A stretch of 64,000 bases of DNA from Candidatus Gastranaerophilales bacterium (GCA_944325605.1 CALVAX010000002.1:124001-188000); one strand, 5' to 3'; positions 25,731 through 35,395 are shown, counted from the stretch's first letter. The notes: a model not told the origin generated them from the letters alone. Made by a program: numbers and translations.

Positions 25731-26783
25731 ATGAAAAAAGTTTTAATAGTTCGTTTGTCGTCAATGGGAGATATCATTTTTCATATTCCGCTTGCAAATA
25801 TTTTGAAGAAAAACGGATATGAAGTCGGCTGGGTTGTGTCGGAAAAAGGATACGACCTTCTGAAGGGTAATCCTTGCCTTGATAAGGTTTATCTTGTGCC
25901 TGCAAAAAAATGGAAAAAACGCAAGTTTAAACTGTTGAACTTTTTTGATTATTTAAAAATTCTCTTTGAAATCAGAAAAGAAAAATACGATATAGTGTTA
26001 GACTGCCAGCAAATGTTTAAAAGTTTAATATGGACGATATTTTCGGGCGCAAAGAGGAGAATTATCACAAAACATGCAAAAGAGTTTGCACAATTTGGCG
26101 CAAATGAAATTATCAATGATATAAAACATGATTACAACAGACACGTTTTATATTACGGACTTGAGTATGCAAAATACCTCGGGCTGGACACTAATGAAAT
26201 AAAATTCACATTGCCCGAAACTTCGCAAGAGGTTAAAAGTTATGTCGACGAACTGTTGAAAGATATTGATAAGACAAAACCTCTGGTTGTAATTGCTCCG
26301 GCAACGACAAGAGAGATGAAGCACTGGGATGAGGGTAACTGGCGCAAAGTTGTTGATGAATTAAAAACTTCCTGCAATTTGATATTTACCGGAATTGAAG
26401 AGAATCGGTCTTTATTAGATTCAATCGGAGCGGATAATGGTTTGAACCTTTGCGGAAAGACAAATCTTGAAAGTCTGCGTGAATTATTTTACAGAGTAAA
26501 TCTTGTGATATCGCCTGACAGCGGAAGCGCTCAACTTGCCTGGGCAAGTAATAAACCTGCGGTAATTGCGATATATACCTGTACTCCTCCAAAATATTAC
26601 GGGCCGTTCGGGTCTGATAAGTATGTTTCAATTAACGGCGGCTTGAAGTGCCAGCCCTGCTCTTACACAAAAACTTGCCCGAATGAAGGCGACGCTTACA
26701 AGCTCTGTACCAAAAATCCTCCGCCTGAAAAAATACTAAATATTGTAAAAAAAATGCTTGATTTTAACACAGCAGCCTCATAA
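25731..26783 (+). CDS. glycosyltransferase family 9 (heptosyltransferase-like)
   Basis: A 350-residue GT-B-fold enzyme of the ADP-heptose:LPS heptosyltransferase family. It starts LIVRLSSMGDIIFHIPLANI, the GT9 N-terminus. It has VVIAPATTREMKHWDEGNW at the start of the second Rossmann domain. The donor site is LVISPDSGSAQLAWASNKPA with the usual D-(S/T)-G-(S/P)-x-H/Q pattern. It implies LPS-core or other envelope glycan synthesis in a diderm cell. It starts 3 bases after the ROK gene stop, so the two are one transcript. The C-terminal CQPCSYTKTCPNEGDAYKLC cysteines are common in these proteins. Confidence 0.9.
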   Translation: MKKVLIVRLSSMGDIIFHIPLANILKKNGYEVGWVVSEKGYDLLKGNPCLDKVYLVPAKKWKKRKFKLLNFFDYLKILFEIRKEKYDIVLDCQQMFKSLIWTIFSGAKRRIITKHAKEFAQFGANEIINDIKHDYNRHVLYYGLEYAKYLGLDTNEIKFTLPETSQEVKSYVDELLKDIDKTKPLVVIAPATTREMKHWDEGNWRKVVDELKTSCNLIFTGIEENRSLLDSIGADNGLNLCGKTNLESLRELFYRVNLVISPDSGSAQLAWASNKPAVIAIYTCTPPKYYGPFGSDKYVSINGGLKCQPCSYTKTCPNEGDAYKLCTKNPPPEKILNIVKKMLDFNTAAS

Positions 26784-26788
26784 TACGC

Positions 26789-26794
26789 TATAAT
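26789..26794 (+). promoter_or_regulatory. -10 box of the GAF-GGDEF-HD-GYP gene
   Basis: A perfect TATAAT occurs 39 bases before the ATG at 26833, just after the GT9 stop, and a GAAGGG ribosome binding site follows. No convincing -35 is seen. Confidence 0.4.
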
Positions 26795-26832
26795 TTAAGT
26801 GTATTTTGGCTTATATACTTTGAAGGGTCATA

Positions 26833-28737
26833 ATGAGTTTCTTTGATAAATTAAAAGAATACAGAAAAACTTTAGCGGAAATAGAAAACAGTGTCTACGG
26901 CAACAAACAGGATTATCTGGAAGTATATGAGCGCAATCTTGAGCTGGAAAAACAGATTGCCGCAAGAACACAGGAACTTAATATTGCTAATAAAAGAATG
27001 CTGACCCTCCAGCACATCTGGGAGATGATGAATTCTTCCCGTCCGCTTGAAAGTGTTCTGGAAACTATTGTGAACAGCCTTCAGGGAGAACTCGGCTACC
27101 TTCACAGTACGATTTTAAGACTTCAAAAAGATGAAAGAGGCTCTTATATGTCAGTTATTGCAGAGGCTGACAATTCTGTGATTAAGCGTGTTAATTCAAT
27201 AATTCAAATCCCGATGCAAATGCGAAGACTAAATTATTTTGAAGATAGTTTTTATGCAGAAGCCTTAAATAAGCGGGAAATTCGAACTACAAGAGATATT
27301 TCTGAAGCACTCAGAAGCATAATTCCTGATTTGCCGGAAGATGTTTTCAATAAAGTTATGAGCGGAATGCAAAGCAAACTGTTAATTGTTATACCGCTTT
27401 ATACAAGAAACAATCCTTTCGGCTGGTTTTGTGTGTTTTCGTCACGCGAAGAGATGGCTGACAGTGAAACTGATTTTCTGACGATTTTTGCCCAGCAGAT
27501 TGAAATGGCAATAACTATTGCAGATCTGTTTCAGGCAGTGAGAGAACAGGCGATTACGGACGGGCTTACCGGACTATATAACAGAAGATATTTTGAAGAA
27601 TATATTTCAAAAGAAGTTACGCGTTCTCTAAGGCAAAAGCAGCCGTTCAGTGTAATCGGGCTGGATTTGGATTTCTTGAAAAAAATTAATGACAATTTCG
27701 GTCACGCTTACGGGGATCTGGCGATTAGAACAGTGGCTGACGTTCTAAAGAGCAACGCAAGATCAATAGACGTTGCTGCCAGAATGGGCGGGGAAGAATT
27801 TAATATCCTTCTCCCCGGCATAGATTCAAAAGGTGCAATGACAGCAGCAGAGAGAATTCGAAAAGCAATTGAAGCACGTGAACTTGATACAATCGGTCAT
27901 ATTACGGCAAGTATAGGGGTTGCATCATTTCCGGAGCATTCAGACAGCCTCGAGGAAGTTCTTGAACTTACGGATCAGGCAATGTACCAGTCAAAACGTC
28001 AGGGCAGAAACAGAGTAACACTTGCAAAACCGGTTTCGGAAACAAGCTGGCAGGAAGTTGCAGTGAATACGTTTATGGATATTCTCTCAAAACACAATGT
28101 GCCGCTTGACGGAACGCTTTCTAATGAACTTTTAGATAAACTTTCTACAATAGGCCAGCAGGCGGAAATGCCTAAAGAAGTCCTCTATACGGTTGCGGAT
28201 ATGCTGACTAGAACATACAATCCTTTGCACGAAGCAGGGTCTGTGAAATCTAAAGTGCTTCTGGCATCTTCTCTTGCCAAAAGGTTTGACCTTTCAAAAG
28301 ACGAAATTGATAGATTGAAAGTTGCGGTGCTTTTGTATGATATCGGAAATCTTATGCTGCCAAAAGAAATTTTGCAAAAAGCCGCTCCACTGACTGATGA
28401 AGAACGCAGACATGTTCAGGAACATCCTGTGATTGCGGCAAGAGATATTTTGAAACCAATTTCTTATGTTCAGGATATTATTCCGATTATCGAACACCAC
28501 CACGAAAATTGGGACGGAACCGGATACCCCGGAAAAATTTCAAAAGATGAAATCCCGATAACATCTCAGATTATTCTGATTGTAGACGCATATTTTGCGC
28601 TTACGGAGCAAAGACCTTACAGGGCAAAACTTTCGCCTGTAGAGGCTCTGATTGAGATTAAGAAAGACACCGGCAAAAAATGGTCAGAGGCACTGGTGCA
28701 GGAATTTGTAACATTGATTGAGCATGACCTGAATTAA
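26833..28737 (+). CDS. GAF-GGDEF-HD-GYP cyclic-di-GMP signalling protein
   Basis: A 634-residue cytoplasmic protein. An N-terminal coiled coil (residues 10-60) is followed by a GAF domain (about 65-235). The diguanylate cyclase domain is at about 240-400. Its catalytic motif is GGEEF, with an RxxD inhibitory site five residues upstream (RSIDVAARMGGEEF), so it should be active and product-inhibited. The C-terminal HD-GYP-type domain (about 410-630) keeps HHHENWDGTGYPGK. However, the first metal-binding pair reads YDIGNL where HD is expected, so phosphodiesterase activity is doubtful. It probably makes c-di-GMP in response to a GAF signal and uses the damaged domain for binding. Confidence 0.9.
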   Translation: MSFFDKLKEYRKTLAEIENSVYGNKQDYLEVYERNLELEKQIAARTQELNIANKRMLTLQHIWEMMNSSRPLESVLETIVNSLQGELGYLHSTILRLQKDERGSYMSVIAEADNSVIKRVNSIIQIPMQMRRLNYFEDSFYAEALNKREIRTTRDISEALRSIIPDLPEDVFNKVMSGMQSKLLIVIPLYTRNNPFGWFCVFSSREEMADSETDFLTIFAQQIEMAITIADLFQAVREQAITDGLTGLYNRRYFEEYISKEVTRSLRQKQPFSVIGLDLDFLKKINDNFGHAYGDLAIRTVADVLKSNARSIDVAARMGGEEFNILLPGIDSKGAMTAAERIRKAIEARELDTIGHITASIGVASFPEHSDSLEEVLELTDQAMYQSKRQGRNRVTLAKPVSETSWQEVAVNTFMDILSKHNVPLDGTLSNELLDKLSTIGQQAEMPKEVLYTVADMLTRTYNPLHEAGSVKSKVLLASSLAKRFDLSKDEIDRLKVAVLLYDIGNLMLPKEILQKAAPLTDEERRHVQEHPVIAARDILKPISYVQDIIPIIEHHHENWDGTGYPGKISKDEIPITSQIILIVDAYFALTEQRPYRAKLSPVEALIEIKKDTGKKWSEALVQEFVTLIEHDLN

Positions 28738-28773
28738 GTCTTTACAGGCGGAGCCGGCCAGAAAATATTGATT

Positions 28774-29679
28774 ATGAAAGAAAAAGAATTTATAAATGCA
28801 ATTAAGACTGTTTTGAATTCATCGTATATAGGGGATGACTGTGCTTATATCAAGAGCCTTGGAGTTGTGATTTCGCAGGACAATCTTGTGGAAGATGTTC
28901 ATTTTAAACTTGACTGGACAACCCCGTATCAGCTGGGGTGGAAGTCTGCAATGGTGAATATCTCTGACATTTGCGCAAGCGGAGCAAAACCTTTATATTT
29001 AACCGTCGGGCTTTCGCTTCCGGCGGAAATTGATGTAAATTTTGTGAGAGAATTTTATAAAGGATTGAAAGACGCCTCAAAGGGTGTGGAAATTGTCGGC
29101 GGGGATATTACGGGGGCTGACAAAATTTTTATTTCAGTTGCCGCAATCGGAAGCACAGAAGGACGCATGATTTCTTCAAGAAAAAATGCAAAAATCGGAC
29201 AGAAAATAGTGGTATCAGGTTTGCATGGTTCAAGCGGAGCCGGTTTAAGGCTTTTGATGAATGGTGAAAAAGAACCGCAGAAGTTTATCCGCGCGCACCT
29301 TATGCCATCTGCCGGGATTGAGTTTTCTAAAAAAATTGCAGACTCAATCAAAACAGATTATGCAATGATGGACACATCTGACGGGCTTATGGATGCGCTT
29401 TCACAAATTGCCGATGCCAGCGGCGTTAAGCTTGAAATTGATTTTTCTAAAATTCCGTTTGATAAAGATTTAAAAATGTTTGAGGATTATGAGGATTTAA
29501 TCCTTTTTGGCGGAGAAGATTACGGGCTTGTCGCATCTGTCAGTGAAGAATTTGCCCGTGATTTTACGGTAATCGGAGAGGTCAAAGAAGGCTCCGGTGT
29601 CACGCTTATTGGTGACAATAACGTCCGAAAACATTTCTCAAAATCTGATGTTGAAGAAAAAATATTTAAACATTTTTAA
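28774..29679 (+). CDS. thiL: thiamine-monophosphate kinase
   Basis: Last step of thiamine pyrophosphate synthesis, ATP-dependent phosphorylation of TMP. The 301 residues carry YIGDDCAYIK, SQDNLVEDVHFKLDW, the ATP/Mg site region SAMVNISDICASGAKP, GGDITGADK, and AMMDTSDGLMDALSQI. These are the PurM/ThiL-fold metal and nucleotide motifs. The ATG at 28774 is used instead of a TTG six bases earlier. It has only a weak ribosome binding site and follows the signalling gene by 36 bases. No other thiamine genes are nearby. Confidence 0.92.
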   Translation: MKEKEFINAIKTVLNSSYIGDDCAYIKSLGVVISQDNLVEDVHFKLDWTTPYQLGWKSAMVNISDICASGAKPLYLTVGLSLPAEIDVNFVREFYKGLKDASKGVEIVGGDITGADKIFISVAAIGSTEGRMISSRKNAKIGQKIVVSGLHGSSGAGLRLLMNGEKEPQKFIRAHLMPSAGIEFSKKIADSIKTDYAMMDTSDGLMDALSQIADASGVKLEIDFSKIPFDKDLKMFEDYEDLILFGGEDYGLVASVSEEFARDFTVIGEVKEGSGVTLIGDNNVRKHFSKSDVEEKIFKHF

Positions 29680-29688
29680 AACTCAAAT

Positions 29689-30258
29689 TTAACCGAGTTT
29701 TCTTGCAAGCGAAAGCCCTGCAGGAAGTGTCAAAACAACATTTTCATAATCAGGACGGCTGTTTATTTCGTCAATAAACGGCTTTACTTTTTGCTCGTGC
29801 GAAAGCACATTGTCCACTGCCAGAAATCCGCCTTTCAAAAGATGCGGATGGATAAGTTCAAAGTATTTTAAAGTTTCGCTTTTGTTTGCGTCTATAAAAA
29901 CAAAATCAAAGCGGGCATCTTCCGGCATGTATTCAAGAATTTTGATTGCGGAGCCCTCCAGAGTCGTAATAATATCAAGAACTCCGCATTTTTCAAAGTT
30001 TTCGCGGGCAGGTTTGATTCGTTTTTCATAAAATTCAACTGTTGTTAATTTCCCGCCGGTTTCTTTGAGTGCTTTTGAAATCCAGATTCCCGAATATCCG
30101 TTTGAAGTTCCGAGTTCCAGCGCGTTTTTCGATTTTGCAGTGCGGATAAGAAGATTTAAAAATTCTCCGGTCACACGTGATATATTCCAGAATTGCCTTT
30201 GCGTTTTTTCCAGTTCCAGTAAAGTTTCTTGCGTTACAGGGTCAAATTGTTCTATCAT
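29689..30258 (-). CDS. SAM-dependent O-methyltransferase
   Basis: A 189-residue class I methyltransferase of the YrrM/caffeoyl-CoA type. SAM motif I is NALELGTSNGYSGIWIS. The acidic motif II region is KLTTVEFYEKRIKPARENFE. The metal/substrate Asp is in FDFVFIDANKSETLKYFE, and LLKGGFLAVDNVL follows. Substrate unknown; relatives act on catechol-like groups or on a tRNA hydroxyuridine. It overlaps the preceding gene by 4 bases (ATGA) and is the last gene of the grpE-dnaJ run. Confidence 0.85.
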   Translation of the reverse strand: MIEQFDPVTQETLLELEKTQRQFWNISRVTGEFLNLLIRTAKSKNALELGTSNGYSGIWISKALKETGGKLTTVEFYEKRIKPARENFEKCGVLDIITTLEGSAIKILEYMPEDARFDFVFIDANKSETLKYFELIHPHLLKGGFLAVDNVLSHEQKVKPFIDEINSRPDYENVVLTLPAGLSLARKLG

Positions 30259-31682
30259 TTGTTTATCTTCTTAACTTTGTCCACAACTACGATTGAATTA
30301 ATCGGAATTTCAACAGAATTTGATTTGATAACTTTTTTATTTGCAAGATCTACAATTGTATATTTTTTTGTCTGTGTGTCTGTCACTATCGCAAGGTCTG
30401 TGTTATCAATTCTAAAAATTTTTGTTGAAAAACCGTTTGTCCCGAGTTTTATTACATCCGTCAATTGATCAGTTTCTGTGTCAATCACACAGATTTCATT
30501 GTTGACTGCTCCGAGAATATACAATAAACCTTTATACACAAGCATATCAACAGGTTTTTGCGTAATATCGGTTTCGCCGACAAGTCCGGTAGTTGCATAG
30601 TCTATTATTGCAAGACGATTTTTTGTACGGCTTGTGATGTAAATTTTGCCGTTGGAATATGCAATTTTTGAAGTGTTCGGAAACCGGCCTATTTCTTTCA
30701 AAAGATATTTGTTATTTAATTCTACAGCCCAGATTTCGTTTGTTTTTTTGTCAACGTAAAATATTTTGGAACCGTCTTCGCTTAAGGTTAATTTTTCGCA
30801 CATTCCGTTGAGTTTTAACTGCCTTTTTAAAGTCATAGTATCAAGGCTCAGTACATAAATGCTTGCATCAGAAGGGGCTGCAATGTATGCAATTTTATTT
30901 TTGCTGTCAATGATTATTTCATCAGGCTGGGTCTTTAATTCTATTTGTTTGATGATTTGTTCATCAGCAAGCGAAATTATATCTACTGATTTTTTGTTGT
31001 AAGAGGTTACAAGAAGAAATTTGCCGTCGTAACCTTTTACTGAAATCGGTATATTTTCCTGGGCTAAAGCGTATTCAGGAGTTTGTTTTGAAGGGTTCAC
31101 AACCTGAATATTTTTCGACATATTTGTCGTTGCATAAATCGTTTTGTTAGCTAACTGCGGAATAAGAGAAAGAGAATTAACAACAGTATTTTTGCCGGAA
31201 GACGGAACAACTTTTAATGTCGGATCATGAACTGTTGTAATCTGAAGATTTCCGATAATTCCCTGCATATTTTCCGGTATTACAAGACCTCTCGGAACAA
31301 GCATATCCTGCGGTAAAAGGCCGGATTTAATCTGGTGCGGAGGCGTTTGAAGTTTTGCAATTCCTTTTCTTCCGTCAGGCAGATCTGTTACTTTTAAAAG
31401 TGTGTAATCATTATTGAAAATTATTACATCCGGTTTGTCAGAAATTTTTTTGTTTTTCGGAATAGTTTCAGCGATTTCCAAAGTTTCAGGATTGAGTATG
31501 CGCGCCGGAATGACCGGAAGATAGATTGTATTGTCAGGCAAAATTATAACTCCGTCAAAACGAAAGTTTGTGTTCGGAAAGGACTGATTGACCATGTTTT
31601 TAACATTATCCGGAAGTTTTGCCGCATAAGCATACCCTGCTGTTGTTAAAAATATAATCAGAGCAATCAGAAATTTGCGCAT
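30255..31682 (-). CDS. exported beta-propeller (YncE-like) protein
   Basis: A 475-residue protein with a signal peptide (FLIALIIFLTTAGYAYAAKL). The C-terminal 300 residues are repeating four-stranded blades of the YncE/40-residue type: VSVKGYDGKFLLVTSYNKKS, IIIDSKNKIAYIAAPSDASI, YVLSLDTMTLKRQLKLNG, LYILGAVNNEICVIDTETDQ. It probably forms a seven-bladed propeller in the periplasm. The role is unknown. Position directly after dnaJ (sharing the A of TAATG) suggests an envelope-stress or folding link, but this is only context. Confidence 0.82.
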   Translation of the reverse strand: MRKFLIALIIFLTTAGYAYAAKLPDNVKNMVNQSFPNTNFRFDGVIILPDNTIYLPVIPARILNPETLEIAETIPKNKKISDKPDVIIFNNDYTLLKVTDLPDGRKGIAKLQTPPHQIKSGLLPQDMLVPRGLVIPENMQGIIGNLQITTVHDPTLKVVPSSGKNTVVNSLSLIPQLANKTIYATTNMSKNIQVVNPSKQTPEYALAQENIPISVKGYDGKFLLVTSYNKKSVDIISLADEQIIKQIELKTQPDEIIIDSKNKIAYIAAPSDASIYVLSLDTMTLKRQLKLNGMCEKLTLSEDGSKIFYVDKKTNEIWAVELNNKYLLKEIGRFPNTSKIAYSNGKIYITSRTKNRLAIIDYATTGLVGETDITQKPVDMLVYKGLLYILGAVNNEICVIDTETDQLTDVIKLGTNGFSTKIFRIDNTDLAIVTDTQTKKYTIVDLANKKVIKSNSVEIPINSIVVVDKVKKINK

Positions 31683-32818
31683 TATTTAAAAACTCCTTTA
31701 ACTTTGTGCAAAAGATTTTCGTTTTGTTTTTCATTTAATTTTTTGCCGCTTTTAAGCTCGTAAAGTTTTTTGTAGAGTTGTTTCTCTTCTTCAGACGGCT
31801 GCGTTGGAATGAGGACATTTATTATAACAATGTGATCTCCACGCTGCGACGGTCTTGATATTACCGGAACGCCTGCACCTTTAATTTTGATATGATTTCC
31901 GCTCTGTGCTCCTGCGGGAATTTTAATTTTTTTAATGCCGTCAAGAGTTCCAATCTGGATTTCATCTCCTAAAACTGCCTGTGACGGATCAATTTCAACT
32001 GTTGAATAGACGTTGATGCCGTCACGTTTATAATATTTAGACGCTTTGACATGAATAACTACGTACAAATCGCCTGCCGGGCCTCCGTTTGAGCCGGCAT
32101 CTCCTTCTCCGGAAACTCTGATTTTTGAAAGATTGTCGACACCTGCCGGAATTTTGATTTCAATTTTCTTTTCTTTTTCAAGTTTGCCGAATCCTTTGCA
32201 GGCTTTGCAGGGAGTGCCGATTTTCTGGCCTGTGCCTCTGCAGTCCGGACATATTGAAATTTGCGAAATTGCACCGAGAGGTGTTCTGGTTACAGTCTGC
32301 ACCTGTCCTGTGCCGTGGCAGGTCGGACAGGTAACCGGTTTGGTGCCTTTTTGTGCGCCTGTTCCGCCGCATTCCGAGCAAACTTCAAGATGGTCAAATT
32401 TTATTTCTTTTGTTGTTCCAAACACTGCTTCTTTAAAGTCAATTTCGATATCATATCTCAAGTCATCCCCGCGTTTTGGAGCATTGGGATCAGGCCCTCC
32501 GCCAAATCCGAAACCTCCAAATCCGCCAAAGAATGAATTGAATATGTCGTTCAAATCTCCAAAACCGCCTGCGAACGGGCCGCCAGTGTCGAAGCCGGCA
32601 TTTTTTAATCCGTCTTCGCCGTAACGATCGTAAGTGGCGCGCTTGTTATCGTCCATAAGGGTTTCGTAAGCTTTGCCGAGTTCTTTAAATTTTTCTTCTG
32701 CATCCGGTGCCTTGTTTACATCAGGGTGTAATGTTCTTGCTTTCTTTCTGAAAGCTGATTTTATCTCTTCTTTTGTCGCTGTTTGTGATACTTCCAATAT
32801 TTCGTAGTAATTTGCCAT
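31682..32818 (-). CDS. dnaJ: chaperone DnaJ
   Basis: Hsp40 co-chaperone that delivers substrates to DnaK and stimulates its ATPase. Of 378 residues, the J domain (1-70) has the HPD motif in ARTLHPDVNKAP. A Gly/Phe-rich linker spans about 75-115. The zinc domain has all four repeats (CSECGGTG, CPTCHGTG, CPDCRGTG, CKACKGFG), and the C-terminal substrate domains are complete. It follows grpE by 92 bases. dnaK is not between or beside them, so the usual grpE-dnaK-dnaJ order is broken. Confidence 0.97.
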   Translation of the reverse strand: MANYYEILEVSQTATKEEIKSAFRKKARTLHPDVNKAPDAEEKFKELGKAYETLMDDNKRATYDRYGEDGLKNAGFDTGGPFAGGFGDLNDIFNSFFGGFGGFGFGGGPDPNAPKRGDDLRYDIEIDFKEAVFGTTKEIKFDHLEVCSECGGTGAQKGTKPVTCPTCHGTGQVQTVTRTPLGAISQISICPDCRGTGQKIGTPCKACKGFGKLEKEKKIEIKIPAGVDNLSKIRVSGEGDAGSNGGPAGDLYVVIHVKASKYYKRDGINVYSTVEIDPSQAVLGDEIQIGTLDGIKKIKIPAGAQSGNHIKIKGAGVPVISRPSQRGDHIVIINVLIPTQPSEEEKQLYKKLYELKSGKKLNEKQNENLLHKVKGVFK

Positions 32819-32910
32819 TTTTTTGTTTCTTTTTACTTGTCGTCAGACGCCGGACTTTTAATATTTTATCAAAGTACGCCTGAGCATTTATTATTTACCT
32901 GTGTCTATTT

Positions 32911-33498
32911 TTAATTTTCTGCTGTTGCAACATTAACAAGCGAGGGTCTTAGAACTTTGTCGCCCATTTTGTAGCCTTTTTGCAGCTCTGCAATAATCGT
33001 GTGTTCCGGATGTTCGGATGTTGGAGTCTGCATAACTGCTTCATGGAAATTCGGATCAAATATTTGTCCCTGAGCATCAATTGTTTCAAGTCCTAATTTG
33101 CTGAGGATATCAAAAACCTGTTTGTGGATAAGGTTAAAGCTTTCTTTGCATTTTTCGCAGTCTTCGACATTTTCAAGAGCTTTGGCGCCTCTTTCAAAAT
33201 TATCAAGGACTTCAAGCATTTTTTTGAGTGCATTTTCAGCCCCGTATTTCAGAAGGCTTTCTCTTTCCTGAGCCTGACGCTTGCGGTAGTTGTCAAAATC
33301 TGCAGCAAGTCTGATGTACTGATTGTTCAGTTCATCATATTTTGCCTGAAGATTAGAAAGCTCGTCATTATCTTCAGTTTCAATTTTTTCATCGGAAGTT
33401 TCAGAAGTATTTTCAACTTCCTGTGACAAATCCTGTTCGTTAACAGTTTCCTCGTTTTGATCCTTTTTAAAAGGGTTGTTATTATGTTTGTGTGTCAT
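32911..33498 (-). CDS. grpE: nucleotide exchange factor GrpE
   Basis: Exchange factor for DnaK. The 195 residues begin with an acidic, disordered tail (about 1-45). A long helix follows (LQAKYDELNNQYIRLAADFD, NYRKRQAQERESLLKYGAEN). The C-terminal beta domain has FDPNFHEAVMQTPTSEHPEH and GYKMGDKVLRPSLVNVA, the family signature. TAGGGAAA lies just before the ATG. It is the first gene of the minus-strand run ending in the methyltransferase. No CIRCE-type inverted repeat (TTAGCACTC) is seen upstream. Confidence 0.96.
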   Translation of the reverse strand: MTHKHNNNPFKKDQNEETVNEQDLSQEVENTSETSDEKIETEDNDELSNLQAKYDELNNQYIRLAADFDNYRKRQAQERESLLKYGAENALKKMLEVLDNFERGAKALENVEDCEKCKESFNLIHKQVFDILSKLGLETIDAQGQIFDPNFHEAVMQTPTSEHPEHTIIAELQKGYKMGDKVLRPSLVNVATAEN

Positions 33499-33722
33499 TT
33501 TCCCTACCTCTACAATATAGTATAACTTAATTATAATTTATCAAGTTGATAACACGGATAAATTTTATTATTTTTTAATAATTAGCCATAAAAAATATAG
33601 CTTTAATGTTTTCTTTACATTATTTAACTTATTTACATCTGGAAATATTGTTGTATTATCATGTATGTAGCAGTTAATTTATTTATAATAAAGATATAAA
33701 GTATATTCTTTTCGGAGGAAAA

Positions 33723-35042
33723 GTGACCGAGAAATATTACATAAAAGGCGGTACCCCACTAAGAGGTGAGGTGAAAATCGGCGGAGCGAAGAACTCTGTA
33801 CTTAAACTTATGGCTGCAGCGCTTCTGGCGAAAGGCGCAACAAAAATTTATAATGTTCCGGATTTGACGGACGTTGAGATAATGTTAAATGTTATTGCCC
33901 AGCTCGGGGCAAAAACGACTTATGACAAGATTGAAAAATCTGTCGTAATTGATGCAGCTGAATTGACAAGCATAACGGCTAAATATGAATTAGTAAGCAA
34001 AATGAGAGCTTCTTTTATTGTTTTAGGTGCATTGATTTCACGTTGCAAAGAAGCAATCGTTGCGCTTCCGGGCGGATGTGCAATCGGAGAAAGACGTGTT
34101 GATTTTCATATCAGAGGGCTTGAGGCACTTGGCGCTAAAATAAAAATAGAAAACGGCTATGTGCATGCTAAAGCTTCAAAATTAACGGGAACAGATATTT
34201 ATCTTGATATTCCGTCAGTCGGAGCAACGGAAAATCTTATGCTTGCAGGTGTTCTTGCTGAAGGGTCAACAAGAATTCAGAATGCGGCGCAGGAACCTGA
34301 AATTGTTGATCTTGCAAACTTTTTAAATGCAATGGGCGCTGATGTAAACGGAGCCGGAACTTCGGAAATAGTCATAAACGGGGTTAAGCAGGAACAGCTT
34401 CATCCGATTGAATATACAACAATTCCGGACAGAATTGAAGCCGGAACATTTATGACTGCTATTATTGCAACCCGCGGTAAGGCTATTATCAGAGATGTTT
34501 TTCCTGCACATTTGACTTTCTTTACAGACAAGCTTCTCAAGATGGGCGCAAATATCAAACTTATTGAGCCGAATTCTCTTGAAGTAAGCTGTAAAAACAG
34601 ACTTAATTCAATTAATTTTATAACCCAGCCATATCCGGGATTTCCGACGGATTTGCAGTCAATGGCTATGACGCTTTTGACGACAGCGAACGGAGTAGGT
34701 ATTATTACCGAAAGCCTTTATGAAAACAGATTTATGCAGGTTCCTGAACTCAGGAGAATGGGCGCTGATATTCATCAAGACAGAAACCATGCTATTATTA
34801 AAGGTGTAAAAAAACTTACCGGAGCAACACTGGCTGCAAGTGACCTTAGAGCAGGGGCTTCGCTTGTCGTCGCTGCTCTGATGGCAGAGGGAAATTCCGT
34901 TATCGAAAATCTACATCATATAGATAGAGGATACGAAAAATTTGAAAATAAGATAAGATTGTTGGGAGGCAAGATAGAAAGAAGAGACGACACATTGCCT
35001 TTGAACCTAACGGAGGATATACATAATGAGTCCTACTTATAA
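33723..35042 (+). CDS. murA: UDP-N-acetylglucosamine 1-carboxyvinyltransferase
   Basis: First committed enzyme of peptidoglycan synthesis, adding enolpyruvate to UDP-GlcNAc. The 439 residues show KIGGAKNSVLKLMAAALLA with the UDP-GlcNAc-binding Lys-Asn. The active-site loop is LPGGCAIGERRVDFHIRGLE, where the Cys corresponds to the PEP-binding, fosfomycin-reactive Cys115. The C-terminus has DLRAGASLVVAALMAEG. The start is GTG at 33723, 4 bases after GGAGG. The 3' end overlaps the next gene by 17 bases. Confidence 0.96.
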   Translation: MTEKYYIKGGTPLRGEVKIGGAKNSVLKLMAAALLAKGATKIYNVPDLTDVEIMLNVIAQLGAKTTYDKIEKSVVIDAAELTSITAKYELVSKMRASFIVLGALISRCKEAIVALPGGCAIGERRVDFHIRGLEALGAKIKIENGYVHAKASKLTGTDIYLDIPSVGATENLMLAGVLAEGSTRIQNAAQEPEIVDLANFLNAMGADVNGAGTSEIVINGVKQEQLHPIEYTTIPDRIEAGTFMTAIIATRGKAIIRDVFPAHLTFFTDKLLKMGANIKLIEPNSLEVSCKNRLNSINFITQPYPGFPTDLQSMAMTLLTTANGVGIITESLYENRFMQVPELRRMGADIHQDRNHAIIKGVKKLTGATLAASDLRAGASLVVAALMAEGNSVIENLHHIDRGYEKFENKIRLLGGKIERRDDTLPLNLTEDIHNESYL

Positions 35043-35367
35043 ACGTTGGTACGACCACGATCCGCTGCTTTTGGAAGTTATTGAGCTTTTAAAGAATTAT
35101 CAAAAAGAATTGAGAGCTCAGGCTGAAATATTCTTAGCAAAAATTGAAGAAAAAGTATCAAAAGAAACGATTGAAAAATTTTATCAAATGACAAAAGAGA
35201 CCAATGCCAACAATCGCTGGTATGACAAGGATCCGGTTATATCAAGAACAGTTGAAATTTTACGTATAGTGCCTCCGGAGGCTCAAAAAATATGTGCGGA
35301 AAATTTTATCAGAACTTTGAAGGAACTGGGCATTGAATACGAAAGCCCGAATAAAGATAATAAATAA
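35026..35367 (+). CDS. small RWYD-DP duplicated protein of unknown function
   Basis: A 113-residue cytoplasmic helical protein I do not recognise. It is an internal duplication. The first half is KRWYDHDPLLLEVIELLKNY and AQAEIFLAKIEEKV. The second is NRWYDKDPVISRTVEILR and AQKICAENFIRTLKEL, each with RWYD-x-DP then a long helix. The start overlaps the end of murA by 17 bases, so it is very likely co-translated. A terminator follows at once. The tight coupling suggests a role tied to cell-wall synthesis, but that is context only. Confidence 0.75.
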   Translation: MSPTYKRWYDHDPLLLEVIELLKNYQKELRAQAEIFLAKIEEKVSKETIEKFYQMTKETNANNRWYDKDPVISRTVEILRIVPPEAQKICAENFIRTLKELGIEYESPNKDNK

Positions 35368-35395
35368 AAGCCGGTTTTTAAAATCCGGCTTTTTC
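35366..35395 (+). terminator. terminator of the murA unit
   Basis: Stem AAAAGCCGG/CCGGCTTTT with an AT loop and trailing Ts. It overlaps the stop codon region of the small gene and ends about 5 bases before the possible -10 of mfd. Confidence 0.85.

Noticed and set aside
26600-26840. A cyclic-di-GMP riboswitch before the GGDEF gene
   Set aside because: The leader is under 45 bases and lacks any GEMM-like fold.
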